From NCBI RefSeq assembly GCF_000620765.1, contig NZ_JIAK01000013.1, positions 1 through 64,000 on the forward strand: DNA of 64,000 nucleotides, in the 5' to 3' direction. Position numbers and translations under genes: made by a program. The notes beneath the pieces were generated by a model that was not told where the DNA came from, made no database searches, and was given only the letters and a program-made list of their open reading frames with translations. The stretch's first letter is position 1. Every line of letters starts with the position of its first letter. This document shows, piece after piece, positions 27,477 to 36,642 of the stretch. Source of the DNA: Desulfovermiculus halophilus DSM 18834. Its GTDB lineage: Bacteria; Desulfobacterota; Desulfovibrionia; Desulfovibrionales; Desulfothermaceae.

Positions 27477-28042
27477 GACTGTGTCTCGCCGAGCGGGCAG
27501 GACTCCAGCTCAGTGTACACCGGTCCCTGCGGGGTGAGTCGGCTGGCGTAGAGGACAAACCTTTGCGCCCAAAAGCTCGGCCAGGTCCAGGCATGCAGAC
27601 CCGAGAGCAACTGGGACCAATCGTCGGGCCCGGATCTCTTGATCCTGGCGACGGTCAGATGGGGCCGGAAGGGGCGCGTGTCGGAGGGAATCCCCAAAGG
27701 CTGCAGGGCCTGATCGATATCCGCGGCCAGGCGGGTACAGGCATCCGCCCCCCGGCTCAGCCCGACCCAAACCACCTTTGGATTTCTCCCGGGAGGAAAA
27801 AAGCCTCCCCCCGAGGCCTGAACCTCGAACTGGTGCACAGTGACCCTGCGCAGGGCCTTGTGCACCTGGTCCAAGATGCCGGGCTCCAGCTCCCCCAGAA
27901 ACTTGAGGGTCAGATGCCAGTTCCCTTCCTTGGTCCAGGACACTTTGGAGCGTAGTCGGGGTTTCCATTCTGCGGCGATCTTGGGCAGAGCCTGCTGGTA
28001 CTCCTCCGGCAGGGGCAGGGCGACAAAACACCTGGTACCCAT
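27473..28042 (-). CDS. thpR: RNA 2',3'-cyclic phosphodiesterase (2'-5' RNA ligase family)
   Basis: The 189-residue 2H-phosphoesterase has the two catalytic HxT motifs HLTLKFLGEL and HLTVARIK, spaced as in the family. RCFVALPLP at the N-terminus is typical. It opens 2',3'-cyclic phosphates of RNA; a ligase activity has been reported in vitro for the E. coli member. ATG follows GAGGTTCTTGCT. Its neighbour makes tRNA t6A, so an RNA-processing operon is plausible. Confidence 0.93.
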   Translation of the reverse strand: MGTRCFVALPLPEEYQQALPKIAAEWKPRLRSKVSWTKEGNWHLTLKFLGELEPGILDQVHKALRRVTVHQFEVQASGGGFFPPGRNPKVVWVGLSRGADACTRLAADIDQALQPLGIPSDTRPFRPHLTVARIKRSGPDDWSQLLSGLHAWTWPSFWAQRFVLYASRLTPQGPVYTELESCPLGETQS

Positions 28043-28241
28043 AGCAAGAACCTCGTATATCCTGTTCAGGCCCGCTTCGGTGAGTCAAACCGAAAGCGGG
28101 GTTTTCCCAGCCTGACCACTGGAACCTCACCTCGTTGCCCTGGCTGGGAGGAAACCTTGCCATTTCAGGCATTGTATGGAATTCTCCTCCAGCCGGCGGG
28201 GCTTGATCCGAGCTGTATATTTTTTGCAATCAGGAGCGCCC

Positions 28242-28853
28242 ATGTTCGAATCCTTTGTCACCTGGCTGGTATCCACCATCGGCCAGTGGGGCTACCCGGG
28301 AATCACCATCCTCATGTTCCTGGAATCCTCCTTTTTCCCCTTTCCCAGCGAGGTAGTGGTCCCACCGGCCGGCTACCTGGCCTCTCAGGGGTCCATGCGC
28401 CTGGGAGTGGTCATCGCCTGCGGCACCCTGGGCAGCCTCCTCGGCGGCATTTTCAACTACTGGCTGGCCCTGACCGTGGGCAGGTCCTTTCTGCTCACCT
28501 ATGGCCGCTACTTTTTCATCTCCGAAAAAACCTTGACCAAGGCAGAGACCTTCTTTGCCCGCCACGGACACATCAGCACCTTTATCGGCCGTCTGGTCCC
28601 GGGGATCAGGCAGTACATCTCCCTGCCCGCTGGCTTGGCCCGCATGCACCTAGGGCTTTTCTGCCTGTTCACCAGTCTTGGAGCGGGGATATGGGTGGTG
28701 ATCCTGGCCCTGTTAGGCTATTTTTTCGGCCGCAACCAGGACCTGCTCATGGACAAGCTGCACCAGATCATGTTCATCCTCATCCCGGCCTGCCTGATCA
28801 TGATCGGTGTCTATATCTGGTGGCACCGGCGCCGGCGGGAAACGGCTGAATAA
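28242..28853 (+). CDS. DedA family membrane protein
   Basis: The start is ATG 28242 ([14 protein letters not shown]) after CAGGAG. The 203-residue protein has about five membrane stretches. DedA signatures are [20 protein letters not shown] and [20 protein letters not shown], the latter with the arginine-containing re-entrant loop. The family takes part in undecaprenyl-phosphate or phospholipid flipping and proton-motive-force balance; which of these applies is unknown. The gene is single on the plus strand and divergent from thpR. Confidence 0.92.
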   Translation: MFESFVTWLVSTIGQWGYPGITILMFLESSFFPFPSEVVVPPAGYLASQGSMRLGVVIACGTLGSLLGGIFNYWLALTVGRSFLLTYGRYFFISEKTLTKAETFFARHGHISTFIGRLVPGIRQYISLPAGLARMHLGLFCLFTSLGAGIWVVILALLGYFFGRNQDLLMDKLHQIMFILIPACLIMIGVYIWWHRRRRETAE

Positions 28854-28869
28854 AAGGCCTTCCGCCTAA

Positions 28870-29048
28870 CGTTCAGACCTCCTTGCCAGGATTCATGGCC
28901 TTTGCCAGCTAGGCGGTGGTCAGCTCATGCAGTTGGCGATAAGACCGGTATTGGGACTGATACGAAAAATAACCAAACAGCCGAGCTTAGGCCTTGACCT
29001 CCTGGCCGGGAAAGACCCCCTGAACGAATACCCTTCTGCATGATCGGC
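28870..29048 (-). pseudogene. Repeat D, copy D1: decayed coding-like unit
   Basis: Read on the minus strand, one frame gives MQKGIRSGGLSRPGGQG..., then LFFVSVP, PTA-stop, and DHRLAGKGHESWQGGLN. The copy at 53625-53820 encodes in its aligned frame SGGL, LFFVSVP, and GHRLTGQGPPELWEGSLN. Many differences are synonymous (GGC/GGG, CTA/CTC, TTA/TTG), and net indels keep the frame, but both copies contain in-frame stops at different places. It sits between the convergent DedA and cobS genes. The family is not recognised. Confidence 0.55.
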
Positions 29049-29069
29049 CTCACGGCCCGGGGCGGCCGG

Positions 29070-29807
29070 CTACAGGACCTGGACCGCCAGAAAGAGCCAC
29101 AGCACAGCCTCCAGGACCTCGTTCATGGCCCCCAGCGTGTCCCCGGTAATACAGCCGATGATCCGGGAGTAGAAAAAAAGGATCCCGGCGCAGGCGGATA
29201 CAAAGACCAGATTCAAGACCAGCCCCTGCCAGCCGAGAAGCATAGACACTGGGAGCAAAAGCCCGGCGGACCAGAACATGCGGAGCGATGCGGCAGAGCC
29301 GCAAAAGGCGGCTCCCGTCCCGCCTTCAGGGCGCCCGTAGGGCAGCCAGCGCATCCCGGCCAGCATGCCCAGGCGGGAATAGGCTGGAACCAGGGCCAGA
29401 GCCAGAAACCTATCTGCGGACAGGGCCTGCACAGCCCCCCACTTCAAAGCAAAGACCCCGATCAGGCAGACCACGCCCATGACCCCCACCCGGCTATCCT
29501 TCATGATGGCCAGGACCTGTTCCCGGGAACGGTGGGAAAAGAGTCCGTCGCCAGCATCGGCCAGCCCATCAACATGCAGGGCCCCGGTGATCGCAACAAG
29601 GGTCAGGACCACAATCGCCGCGGCCAGCGGATCAGGCCACAAAAGACGGGCCATCCAGTCCACGCCGGCCACGATCAGGCCCACAAACAGCCCGACCAGA
29701 GGGAAGAACCCGGCCATCCGCTCCGGACGAAAGGCGCAACCGGCTCCCACCGGGACGACAGTCAAAAACCCCAGTGCGCCCCGAAAGTCGTTCCACCATC
29801 CGCCCAC
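29070..29807 (-). CDS. cobS: Adenosylcobinamide-GDP ribazoletransferase (cobalamin synthase)
   Basis: CobS joins adenosylcobinamide-GDP to alpha-ribazole, a late membrane step of B12 synthesis. The 245-residue hydrophobic protein begins at GTG 29807 with AAGGAG six bases upstream. DGLADAGDGLFSHRSREQVLAIMKDSRVG is the acidic metal-binding family signature. It follows cobU by 10 bases, the usual nucleotide-loop assembly pair. No cobalamin riboswitch is seen upstream of the pair. Confidence 0.95.
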   Translation of the reverse strand: MGGWWNDFRGALGFLTVVPVGAGCAFRPERMAGFFPLVGLFVGLIVAGVDWMARLLWPDPLAAAIVVLTLVAITGALHVDGLADAGDGLFSHRSREQVLAIMKDSRVGVMGVVCLIGVFALKWGAVQALSADRFLALALVPAYSRLGMLAGMRWLPYGRPEGGTGAAFCGSAASLRMFWSAGLLLPVSMLLGWQGLVLNLVFVSACAGILFFYSRIIGCITGDTLGAMNEVLEAVLWLFLAVQVL

Positions 29808-29817
29808 TGCCGGCTCC

Positions 29818-30342
29818 TTATCCTTTGACTGTGACCGGAATGCCGGCCACGGTCCACACCACCCGATCAGCCGTGGCCGCTATCCGCTGGTTGAGCCAGC
29901 CCACAAGGTCCCGAAACTGTCTGGACATAGGATTGTCCGGGACAATCCCCTGCCCCACTTCATTGGAGACCACCAGGATGTTTCCAGCTGCATCCCGCAG
30001 GGCTTCAGCCAGCTCCTGAAACCCCTCCATGATCCGCTCCTCGCTCCTGCCCTCCTGCAGGAGATTGGACACCCACAAGGTCAGACAGTCGAGGACGATC
30101 AGGGAAGAGTCCCGGCTTTCCCGCTGAAGGGCGCCGGGCAGGTCAACGGGCTCTTCCACAGTGACCCACCCCGGGCCCCGTTCCCGCTGATGGGCGGCAA
30201 TCCGGTTTTCCATCTCCGGGTCAAAGGCCTGGCAGGTGGCCAGGAATATTTTGCGTCTTTCCCCCCGGGCTTCTGCATGCTCCAGGGCGTACCGGCTTTT
30301 GCCGCTGCGGCAGCCGCCGAGTATCAAGGTGATCTCAGCCAC
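29818..30342 (-). CDS. cobU: Adenosylcobinamide kinase / guanylyltransferase
   Basis: This bifunctional enzyme phosphorylates adenosylcobinamide and adds GMP. The start is the GTG at 30342 (VAEITLILGGCRSGKSRYAL) because AAAGGA lies just before it; the longer TTG start at 30357 includes that ribosome site. The 174-residue product has the P-loop GGCRSGKS, the LDCLTLWVSNLL block and NEVGQGIVPDNPMSRQFRD. Operon with cobS. Confidence 0.95.
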   Translation of the reverse strand: MAEITLILGGCRSGKSRYALEHAEARGERRKIFLATCQAFDPEMENRIAAHQRERGPGWVTVEEPVDLPGALQRESRDSSLIVLDCLTLWVSNLLQEGRSEERIMEGFQELAEALRDAAGNILVVSNEVGQGIVPDNPMSRQFRDLVGWLNQRIAATADRVVWTVAGIPVTVKG

Positions 30343-30397
30343 ACGAATTCCTTTCAAAAATCAGGGTTACAACCATGCGGGGAGGTTTGGGCTCCAA

Positions 30398-31831
30398 TCA
30401 GAAACTACCGGATGGATCGGACTCGGAGGAGTTCTCGGTCTGGGCATAGAGGGGGTTCTTCCCTTCCAGTAAGGCCTGCAGGGGAGAGATGGCCCGCCGA
30501 AACCTGGCCATCTCGCTCTCCGGCACCGGTCTGGCCGGTTCGGAATCGATCTTCAAAGGATTGATGTAGGACCCGTTCTTTTTGACCCGGAAGTCCAGAT
30601 GAGGGCCGGTGGACAGGCCGGTGCTGCCCACGTAGGCCACGGTCTGGCCCTGCTCCACCCTGACCCCTTTCCGCACCCCGGAAGCAAACTTGGACAGGTG
30701 CATGTACAGGGTCATATATCCGTTGGTATGTCGAATCTTCAGGTAGTTTCCCCCGCCCCGCTCATAGGCCCGGGCTATAACCACCCCGTCCGCGACGCTC
30801 TTGACCGGCGTCCCCCTGGGTGCTGCGTAGTCGATCCCCAGATGGGGCCGGACCACATTCAGGATCGGATGCTTGCGCCGATGGGTGTAGCCGGAGGAGA
30901 TCCGGGTAAAGTTCAGGGGGGCCTTGAGAAAGGTCTTGCGCATGGCCTGGCCCTGGGGATTGAAGTACTCGCTCCGCCCGTCCTTGGTGGTGAACAGAAA
31001 GGCCTGATAGGTCTGGCCCTGATTTGTAAACTTTGCTCCCACGATGGGACCGTATCCGCTGAATTCACCTTTCCGGTACCGCTTTTCCACCACCAGGCGA
31101 AAGGAGTCTCCCTTGCGGATATCCCGGATGAAGTCCACGTCCCAGGCAAAGATATCCGCCAGCTTGACTGCCAGGACGGCGGACTCCCCTTCAGAGGTGA
31201 CTGCCTCAAACAGGCTGGTCTCTATCTGCCCATCAACAACCGCGGTCTGCACATCGTATTCGATTGGTTCGGTCCGGATATCAAATCCGCCCCCGGCTGT
31301 GGAGACACAGAGCTTTTTCTGATCATTGATTTCGTATTCAAAGCCCTGCAGACAGTCCTGGGAATCAAGCTTGAGCCTGTAAGGTTGCCCGGCCTTGATC
31401 CTGCGCAGGGGAAAGACGTCCTTGGCCTGTCGGTTCAGGGCATAGACATCCACCGGCTGCAGAAAGTCGGACAGCATGGATGTAATGGTCTCTCCGGGCT
31501 GGACCTTCTTCTCCACCACATGGATCTGTTCCTGGGCGGGGGCATCAGACCCTCTTTCCGCTTCCGGCGCTTCTGGCCCCGTCCCCTGGTTAGCCGGATC
31601 ACCGTCCCGCCCTTCTGCGGATGCCTGATCCGGAGCAGGCGGGGCCTGGACCTCCTGGTCCGCACCCACGGTCTGCGTTACTTCGGGATGATCGATCCAG
31701 TGCCTGCCGGCAGAGACAGCGGCCAAGACCAGAACTATAAACCCCAGGAGCAGGGGAAGGAAGATGCGCATTCGCCTGGGCCGCTTGAGCCGAATGCGCC
31801 GGAGGGGATCAGACTTCGTGTGTACCGCCAT
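30398..31831 (-). CDS. M23-family (LytM) peptidoglycan endopeptidase, membrane anchored
   Basis: From ATG 31831 (MAVHTKSDPLRRIRLKR) the product is 477 residues; the frame open to 32002 would cross the MoaD-like gene. There is an N-terminal membrane anchor (IFLPLLLGFIVLVLAAV), an acidic linker, a LysM-like segment (VQPGETITSML) and a C-terminal LytM domain. HLGIDYAAPRGTPV supplies the first His and Asp. The usual HxH is GPHLDFRV here, with Asp in the third position, a variant I recall from other M23 proteins. It probably trims septal or side-wall peptidoglycan. Confidence 0.9.
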   Translation of the reverse strand: MAVHTKSDPLRRIRLKRPRRMRIFLPLLLGFIVLVLAAVSAGRHWIDHPEVTQTVGADQEVQAPPAPDQASAEGRDGDPANQGTGPEAPEAERGSDAPAQEQIHVVEKKVQPGETITSMLSDFLQPVDVYALNRQAKDVFPLRRIKAGQPYRLKLDSQDCLQGFEYEINDQKKLCVSTAGGGFDIRTEPIEYDVQTAVVDGQIETSLFEAVTSEGESAVLAVKLADIFAWDVDFIRDIRKGDSFRLVVEKRYRKGEFSGYGPIVGAKFTNQGQTYQAFLFTTKDGRSEYFNPQGQAMRKTFLKAPLNFTRISSGYTHRRKHPILNVVRPHLGIDYAAPRGTPVKSVADGVVIARAYERGGGNYLKIRHTNGYMTLYMHLSKFASGVRKGVRVEQGQTVAYVGSTGLSTGPHLDFRVKKNGSYINPLKIDSEPARPVPESEMARFRRAISPLQALLEGKNPLYAQTENSSESDPSGSF

Positions 31832-31868
31832 ACTGTCCACTTGGCTCAAATACCGCCAAAAGTCAAGG

Positions 31869-32096
31869 TCACCCCCCGCCCACAGCCGGGAACAGGGCCA
31901 CCCGGTCCCCATCCTGAAGCTCGGTCTCCAGGGGCGCATGCCTGCCGTTGACAAAGGCGACCTTGATCTCCTCAAGGCCAATCCCCAGCCGGGCAGCCAC
32001 ATCAGTCCCGGTCACCCCCGGCTGCACCTGCAGCTCCTCCCCAGAGCTGGGCTGATACCGAGCCAGTGTTGCATAGCAGCGAATCTGAATCTTCAT
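31869..32096 (-). CDS. MoaD/ThiS-family ubiquitin-like sulfur carrier
   Basis: The start is ATG 32096 after GGGAGAG. The 75-residue protein has a beta-grasp pattern (MKIQIRCYATLARYQP...) and ends in FPAVGGG, giving the C-terminal Gly-Gly that is adenylated and thiocarboxylated in this family. MoaD is the closest by appearance (molybdopterin synthase small subunit), but no moaE, moeB or thiF gene is present, so tungsten/molybdenum cofactor or another sulfur-transfer role remains open. It lies between rluA-like and M23 genes on one strand. Confidence 0.82.
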   Translation of the reverse strand: MKIQIRCYATLARYQPSSGEELQVQPGVTGTDVAARLGIGLEEIKVAFVNGRHAPLETELQDGDRVALFPAVGGG

Positions 32097-32133
32097 AGTC
32101 TCTCCCGGGCCTGGCCGGAAAATCTGGCCCAAG

Positions 32134-33033
32134 CTAAAAGTGCATATACGTGCTCAGATCCATCCCCCACCCCCCTGTATCCCAATCCGGAACAGCCCGG
32201 GCCTCGAAGCCGGGGAAACTGACCCGCCAGTGATGCAGATACATAGGGCCCTGAAAATCGCTTCCGTACAGTGTGTCCCCCACCACCGGATGTCCCATGG
32301 CCGCGGCATGGGCTCTAATCTGGTGCCGTCTTCCCTTGCTGATCTCGGCCTGGACCAGGCTCACCTGATGCTGCCCAGAGCAGGCCAGGGGCCGGACCGT
32401 GGTCCACCGCAGCGGATCGGAATCGATATGGGTCAGAATCCGCACCTTTTTTCGTTTGGCGCTGTCCAGGGCCCAGCCAAGACATATTTCGGTTTCCACC
32501 CGGCCGTGCACCAGGGCCAGATAGGTCTTGGCCGTTTCGCCTGCCTCCTGCATCCGGGCGTAGGCAGCGGCCGCCTCAGGGGAGAAGGCTGCCAGGACCA
32601 GGCCTGACGTATCCCTGTCCAGCCTGTTCACCAAGACAGGATCCCGGCCCGGGAACAGCCGGGGCAGGGCCGCTTCCAGAGCAGTATGGGAGCTGGCCGC
32701 CTGGAGCTGGGTATGCATCCCTCCAGGTTTGCACACAGCTGCATAGGCCTCTGTCTCCTGGACAACTGCAATCCGCTTCCAGTCGTCTCCCAGCGTTTGG
32801 ATGTCCTTGTCTTCCAGCTCCACAACCCGAAGTTCCTGGCCCGGTGCCACCCGGTACCCTTTCGGCTGCCGCTTTCCGTCCACCGTGACTGCCCCGGCTT
32901 GTATCAGCCGCTGCCTTGAGCGCCGGCCGGCCCGGGGCAAGAGCAGGCTGAGGGCATCGTCAAGCCGCCTGCCGGCAGCCCTTTCCGGAATCCGCAGGCT
33001 GCCTCCTGGGGCCGGATCCTCCCTTGTGTCCAT
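32134..33033 (-). CDS. RluA-family RNA pseudouridine synthase
   Basis: The 299-residue protein has an N-terminal S4 RNA-binding domain (RLDDALSLLLPRAGRRSRQRLIQ...VTVDGKRQ) and the RluA catalytic motif VNRLDRDTSGLVL with the conserved Asp. RRHQIRAHAAAMGHPVVGDTLYG is the second family block. It converts uridines in rRNA or tRNA to pseudouridine; the site cannot be read from sequence. ATG follows GAGGCTCA, seven bases after the response-regulator stop, so it is cotranscribed with the NtrC-like gene. Confidence 0.92.
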   Translation of the reverse strand: MDTREDPAPGGSLRIPERAAGRRLDDALSLLLPRAGRRSRQRLIQAGAVTVDGKRQPKGYRVAPGQELRVVELEDKDIQTLGDDWKRIAVVQETEAYAAVCKPGGMHTQLQAASSHTALEAALPRLFPGRDPVLVNRLDRDTSGLVLAAFSPEAAAAYARMQEAGETAKTYLALVHGRVETEICLGWALDSAKRKKVRILTHIDSDPLRWTTVRPLACSGQHQVSLVQAEISKGRRHQIRAHAAAMGHPVVGDTLYGSDFQGPMYLHHWRVSFPGFEARAVPDWDTGGWGMDLSTYMHF

Positions 33034-33039
33034 TGAGCC

Positions 33040-34410
33040 TCAATGAATCCCGTAGGATCTAAGCTTGCGGTGCAAATAGCTGCGCTCCAGCCCCACCGTC
33101 TCCGCCAGCCTGGAGACATTGCCCTCGCATTCATTGAACTTCTGGAGCAGGAATCTGCGTTCGAATTCGGCCCGGGCATTCTTAAAATCCATATCATCGT
33201 CCGAATCGTTTGTGGATAGGGGCTCCGCTTGCCTGGGCCGGCCCCGGAACTCCGGAGGAAGATCATCGGCTGTGATTTTCTGTCCGGCGTACATAATCAG
33301 CATCCGTTCGATGAAGTTCTTCAGCTCCCGGACATTTCCCGGCCAGGGATAGGCCTTGAGTATGGCGTATACCTCGTCTGCAAAGTCCAGGGGCCGAAAT
33401 CCGTTTTCCTGACAGAAGGCCTGAGTGAACTCCTGGATCAAGACCGGGATGTCCTCCCTGCGCTCTTTCAGGGCCGGGACGTGGAGGGGGAAGACGTTCA
33501 GGCGATAAAACAGGTCCTCCCTGAAGCGGCCGGCGGCAATCTCCTGGGCCAGATCCTTGTTGGTGGCCACGATCACCCGCACATCCACGCTGATGCTCCG
33601 TCCACCGCCGACCCGTTCAAAGCGCTGTTCCTGCAGAATGCGCAGGATCTTGGCCTGGGTCTTCAAACTCATGTCTCCGATCTCATCCAAAAACAGGGTC
33701 CCCTTGTGGGCCAGCTCGAACTTGCCTGCATGGGTCGACCCGGCGCCGGTGAATGCCCCCTTTTCGTGGCCGAAGAGCTCGCTTTCTATCAGCTCTTCAG
33801 GAATGGCTGCACAGTTCACTGCGATCATCGATTTCTTGGCCCGTCTGCTTTTTTTGTGAATGCTGCGGGCCACAATCTCTTTCCCCGTCCCGTTGTCTCC
33901 GGTTATCAGGACCCAAGCGTCGGTGGGGGCCACCCTGTCTATCTGAGTGCGCAGCTCCTGAATCTTGCGGCTCTGTCCGGAGAGGTCCTGGACATAGTCT
34001 GCCTTGACCCTGGCCCGCAGATTCTGATTCTCCTGCTGCAGGTCCCGGAACTCCAGGGCCTTGGCCGCGGTGACCATGACCTTCTCCAGGGACAGGGGCT
34101 TTTCAATGAAGTCGAATGCCCCTTTCTTTATGCTGTCCACAGCGGTCTCGATGTTTCCATGTCCGGAGATCATGATCACCGGAAGATTGGCATAGTCCCG
34201 GCTGACCTTTCCCAGAATCGAGATCCCGTCCTCTCCGGGGAGCCAGATATCCAAAAACAGGAGATCCACATCCTCGTTCTGCAGGATGGTCCAGGCCTCT
34301 TCCCCGCTTTCCGAGGTCCGGACCTCATACCCTTCATCTTCAAGGATGCCGCTCAGGGAGAGCAGGATATCCTGTTCATCATCCACGATTAAGACTTTTC
34401 CTTTGCTCAT
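33040..34410 (-). CDS. Sigma54-dependent response regulator (NtrC/NtrX type)
   Basis: From ATG 34410 (MSKGKVLIVDDEQD) the product is 456 residues. Domains in order: receiver with Asp54 (LLFLDIWLPGE) and Lys in EKPLSLEKV; AAA+ domain with Walker A TGDNGTGKE, GAFTGA loop (EKGAFTGAGST) that contacts sigma54, and Walker B GTLFLDEIGD; and a C-terminal Fis-type helix-turn-helix (EGNVSRLAETVGLERSYLHRKL). It is paired with the NtrY-like kinase encoded 36 bases upstream. Confidence 0.95.
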   Translation of the reverse strand: MSKGKVLIVDDEQDILLSLSGILEDEGYEVRTSESGEEAWTILQNEDVDLLFLDIWLPGEDGISILGKVSRDYANLPVIMISGHGNIETAVDSIKKGAFDFIEKPLSLEKVMVTAAKALEFRDLQQENQNLRARVKADYVQDLSGQSRKIQELRTQIDRVAPTDAWVLITGDNGTGKEIVARSIHKKSRRAKKSMIAVNCAAIPEELIESELFGHEKGAFTGAGSTHAGKFELAHKGTLFLDEIGDMSLKTQAKILRILQEQRFERVGGGRSISVDVRVIVATNKDLAQEIAAGRFREDLFYRLNVFPLHVPALKERREDIPVLIQEFTQAFCQENGFRPLDFADEVYAILKAYPWPGNVRELKNFIERMLIMYAGQKITADDLPPEFRGRPRQAEPLSTNDSDDDMDFKNARAEFERRFLLQKFNECEGNVSRLAETVGLERSYLHRKLRSYGIH

Positions 34411-34446
34411 GCCGGCTCTTTTTCGGTCAAAATAAAGACGCAAATA

Positions 34447-36636
34447 TCACGCCGCGGGCAGCTCAATAATGAACACTGTCCCCTGCGGACTGTTCGGCGC
34501 GACCCGGATATACCCATGGTGATCATTGACTATGGACTTGACGATAGTCAAGCCCAGACCGGTGTTCCCTTTTTTCCGGGAAAAATAGGGCTCGAAAAGC
34601 CGGTTCAGCTCCTGGTCGTCAATCCCCGGACCATTGTCCCTGATCTCCAGGCGCACCCAGCGCTGCTGTGTGTCCATGCCGGCCGAGACCTCAACCCTTG
34701 GATCCGGGCAGTCCTTGAGGGCCTCCGCCCCATTGGTCAGCAGATTGATCATCACCTGCTTCATGGCCGAGCGGTCAAACCGGAAGACAAGATCGGACTG
34801 GACATTCAGGGACCAATGAATAAAAGAATGGCTGTTCTGAAACAGACTGACCACTTCCGTCAGCAGGGCCTGCAGGTCGTCCCGTTCGGGCTGGACATCG
34901 GGCAACTTGGCAAAGGCTGAGAACTCCTTGACCATCTGCTGCAGATGCTCCACCTGACGGACTATCAACCGGGTGCATTCCTCAAAGCTCTCATCCGGAG
35001 CAATGGAGGCGTATTTGCGTTCCAGACGCTGGGCCGACAGCTTGATCGGGGTCAGGGGATTTTTTATTTCGTGGGCAATGCGCCTGGCCACCTCCCGCCA
35101 TGCGGCCATCCGCTGCATCTTGTCCAGCTCAGTGATGTCCTCGAAGACCAGAACCGTGCCCATATCCTCGCCCTGGCTGGGCCGCAGCCCAACGGCATTG
35201 ACCAGAAGCTTGCGCTCGGACTTTCCCAGTTGAATGTCCAGCTGCCGCTGCCATGTGCTGCTTGGAGTCCTGGCCACCTGGTCCATGGCCTCCGCCAGGA
35301 GCTCCTGATGCCTCTCTGCGATCATCTGCATCGGAAACCTGCCCAGGAGCTGATCCTGCTCCATGTCCAGAATGGTCAGAGCCGCCTGATTCACGGTCGT
35401 GACCCGGCCTTCGGGGTCCAGGGAAATGACCCCGGAAGTGATCGTATTCAGGACCACCTCCATGTACCTGCGCCGCTGTTCAAGCTCGATATTCTGAGTT
35501 CCGAGGTCCTGGTTGGCCTGGTTCAGCCGCTCCTGACTGCGCTCCAAATCCTCAGCCATGACATTAAACGACTGCACCAGCTGCCCCAGTTCATCAGTGG
35601 ACTGGTCCTCAAGCCGGACCGACAGGTCGCCGTGGGCAATGCGCTGGGTCCCTTCAGACAAGGCCTGGATCGGGGCCGAAATCTCCTTGGCCAGTCGAAA
35701 GCCGAACCAGATCGCCCCGAACAGGATGAGCAGGGCCATCACCCCGAGCAGGAGGTAAAAGGCGATCTTCAGCGGCCCTTTTAATACCTCCAGCTTCTTG
35801 TACTCTTCAATGCCCTCCACCACTTGATCCAGCTTGTCTACGACTCCCTTGCCCACTCCGGCGCCCAGGACCAGAAACCCGGTTGTCCCTTCATCCACCG
35901 GGATGACGGTCAGGACCAGGTCCTGATCTTCGGCAGTAAGCAGGGTGGACCAGACCTCCGGTTTCCGGCGCAGCTTGTCCCACCCGATCTCCTCCTGCAC
36001 CTGCGGCCATTTCTCCGGCCACGGGTCCTGAGCATGCCAGTTCTGCTCCTGCAGATTGGGAGCCACAACCCCAATCAGGTTCAATCCATATTCAGCGGCC
36101 TTCTGCTCCAGATAGTCATCCATTCCAGGCCCGCCCCACAAAAACTCCTGCTCTCTAATATGCTCGACAATGAATTCCCCTCTGACCTGCAGGCGTTTCT
36201 GGACCTGGTCGTAAAAGTTCTTCCCCGCTTCCACCGCCTGCTGCAGGGAGCGGTCCACTTGGCTCCGGAACCAGTAGTCCACCGAGGTCTGGACAAACTT
36301 GACCGAGACCAGAAACATGAGCACAGTCGGAATAAGTGAAAGAAGGATGAAGACGATGACCAGCTTGGTTCTCAACAGGGCCCCTGGAGCCTTTCGCCTG
36401 CGCTCCAGGAAAAGCTTGACCATGTTGCGCAGGACCAGGAAAAGGATAAGCAGGAGCAGGATGAGATTGAGGTTGAAAACGATGAGGAAGAGGTAGGAGT
36501 TGACCCCGAAAAAATGGAGCTCAATCCAGCTGAACAGGATTATCAGCCCGAATGCGCCCAGAGCAAGCAGGAGCTCTCGGCGTCTTCTGCGCTTTGCGTC
36601 CCGGGAGGCGTGGGCCGTGATGAACTCAGTGTTCAT
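34447..36636 (-). CDS. NtrY-like membrane sensor histidine kinase
   Basis: The 729-residue protein has several N-terminal membrane helices (about residues 20-70 and 90-115), a periplasmic region, and another helix (about 300-322), followed by HAMP, a PAS domain, HisKA with the phospho-His in ARRIAHEIKNPLTPIKLS, and HATPase (NLLTNGAEAL, RDNGPGI, GLGLTIVKSIV). The arrangement matches NtrY and cognate NtrX-like regulators of Desulfobacterota. It overlaps closely with the upstream DUF4390 gene and lies 36 bases from its regulator. Confidence 0.94.
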   Translation of the reverse strand: MNTEFITAHASRDAKRRRRRELLLALGAFGLIILFSWIELHFFGVNSYLFLIVFNLNLILLLLILFLVLRNMVKLFLERRRKAPGALLRTKLVIVFILLSLIPTVLMFLVSVKFVQTSVDYWFRSQVDRSLQQAVEAGKNFYDQVQKRLQVRGEFIVEHIREQEFLWGGPGMDDYLEQKAAEYGLNLIGVVAPNLQEQNWHAQDPWPEKWPQVQEEIGWDKLRRKPEVWSTLLTAEDQDLVLTVIPVDEGTTGFLVLGAGVGKGVVDKLDQVVEGIEEYKKLEVLKGPLKIAFYLLLGVMALLILFGAIWFGFRLAKEISAPIQALSEGTQRIAHGDLSVRLEDQSTDELGQLVQSFNVMAEDLERSQERLNQANQDLGTQNIELEQRRRYMEVVLNTITSGVISLDPEGRVTTVNQAALTILDMEQDQLLGRFPMQMIAERHQELLAEAMDQVARTPSSTWQRQLDIQLGKSERKLLVNAVGLRPSQGEDMGTVLVFEDITELDKMQRMAAWREVARRIAHEIKNPLTPIKLSAQRLERKYASIAPDESFEECTRLIVRQVEHLQQMVKEFSAFAKLPDVQPERDDLQALLTEVVSLFQNSHSFIHWSLNVQSDLVFRFDRSAMKQVMINLLTNGAEALKDCPDPRVEVSAGMDTQQRWVRLEIRDNGPGIDDQELNRLFEPYFSRKKGNTGLGLTIVKSIVNDHHGYIRVAPNSPQGTVFIIELPAA

Positions 36637-36642
36637 AAGGGG

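Noticed and set aside
28870-29060. A cobalamin riboswitch near cobS
   Set aside because: The conserved block lies downstream of cobS, not upstream. Another copy is next to DUF445, and I see no B12-box. It was kept as repeat D.
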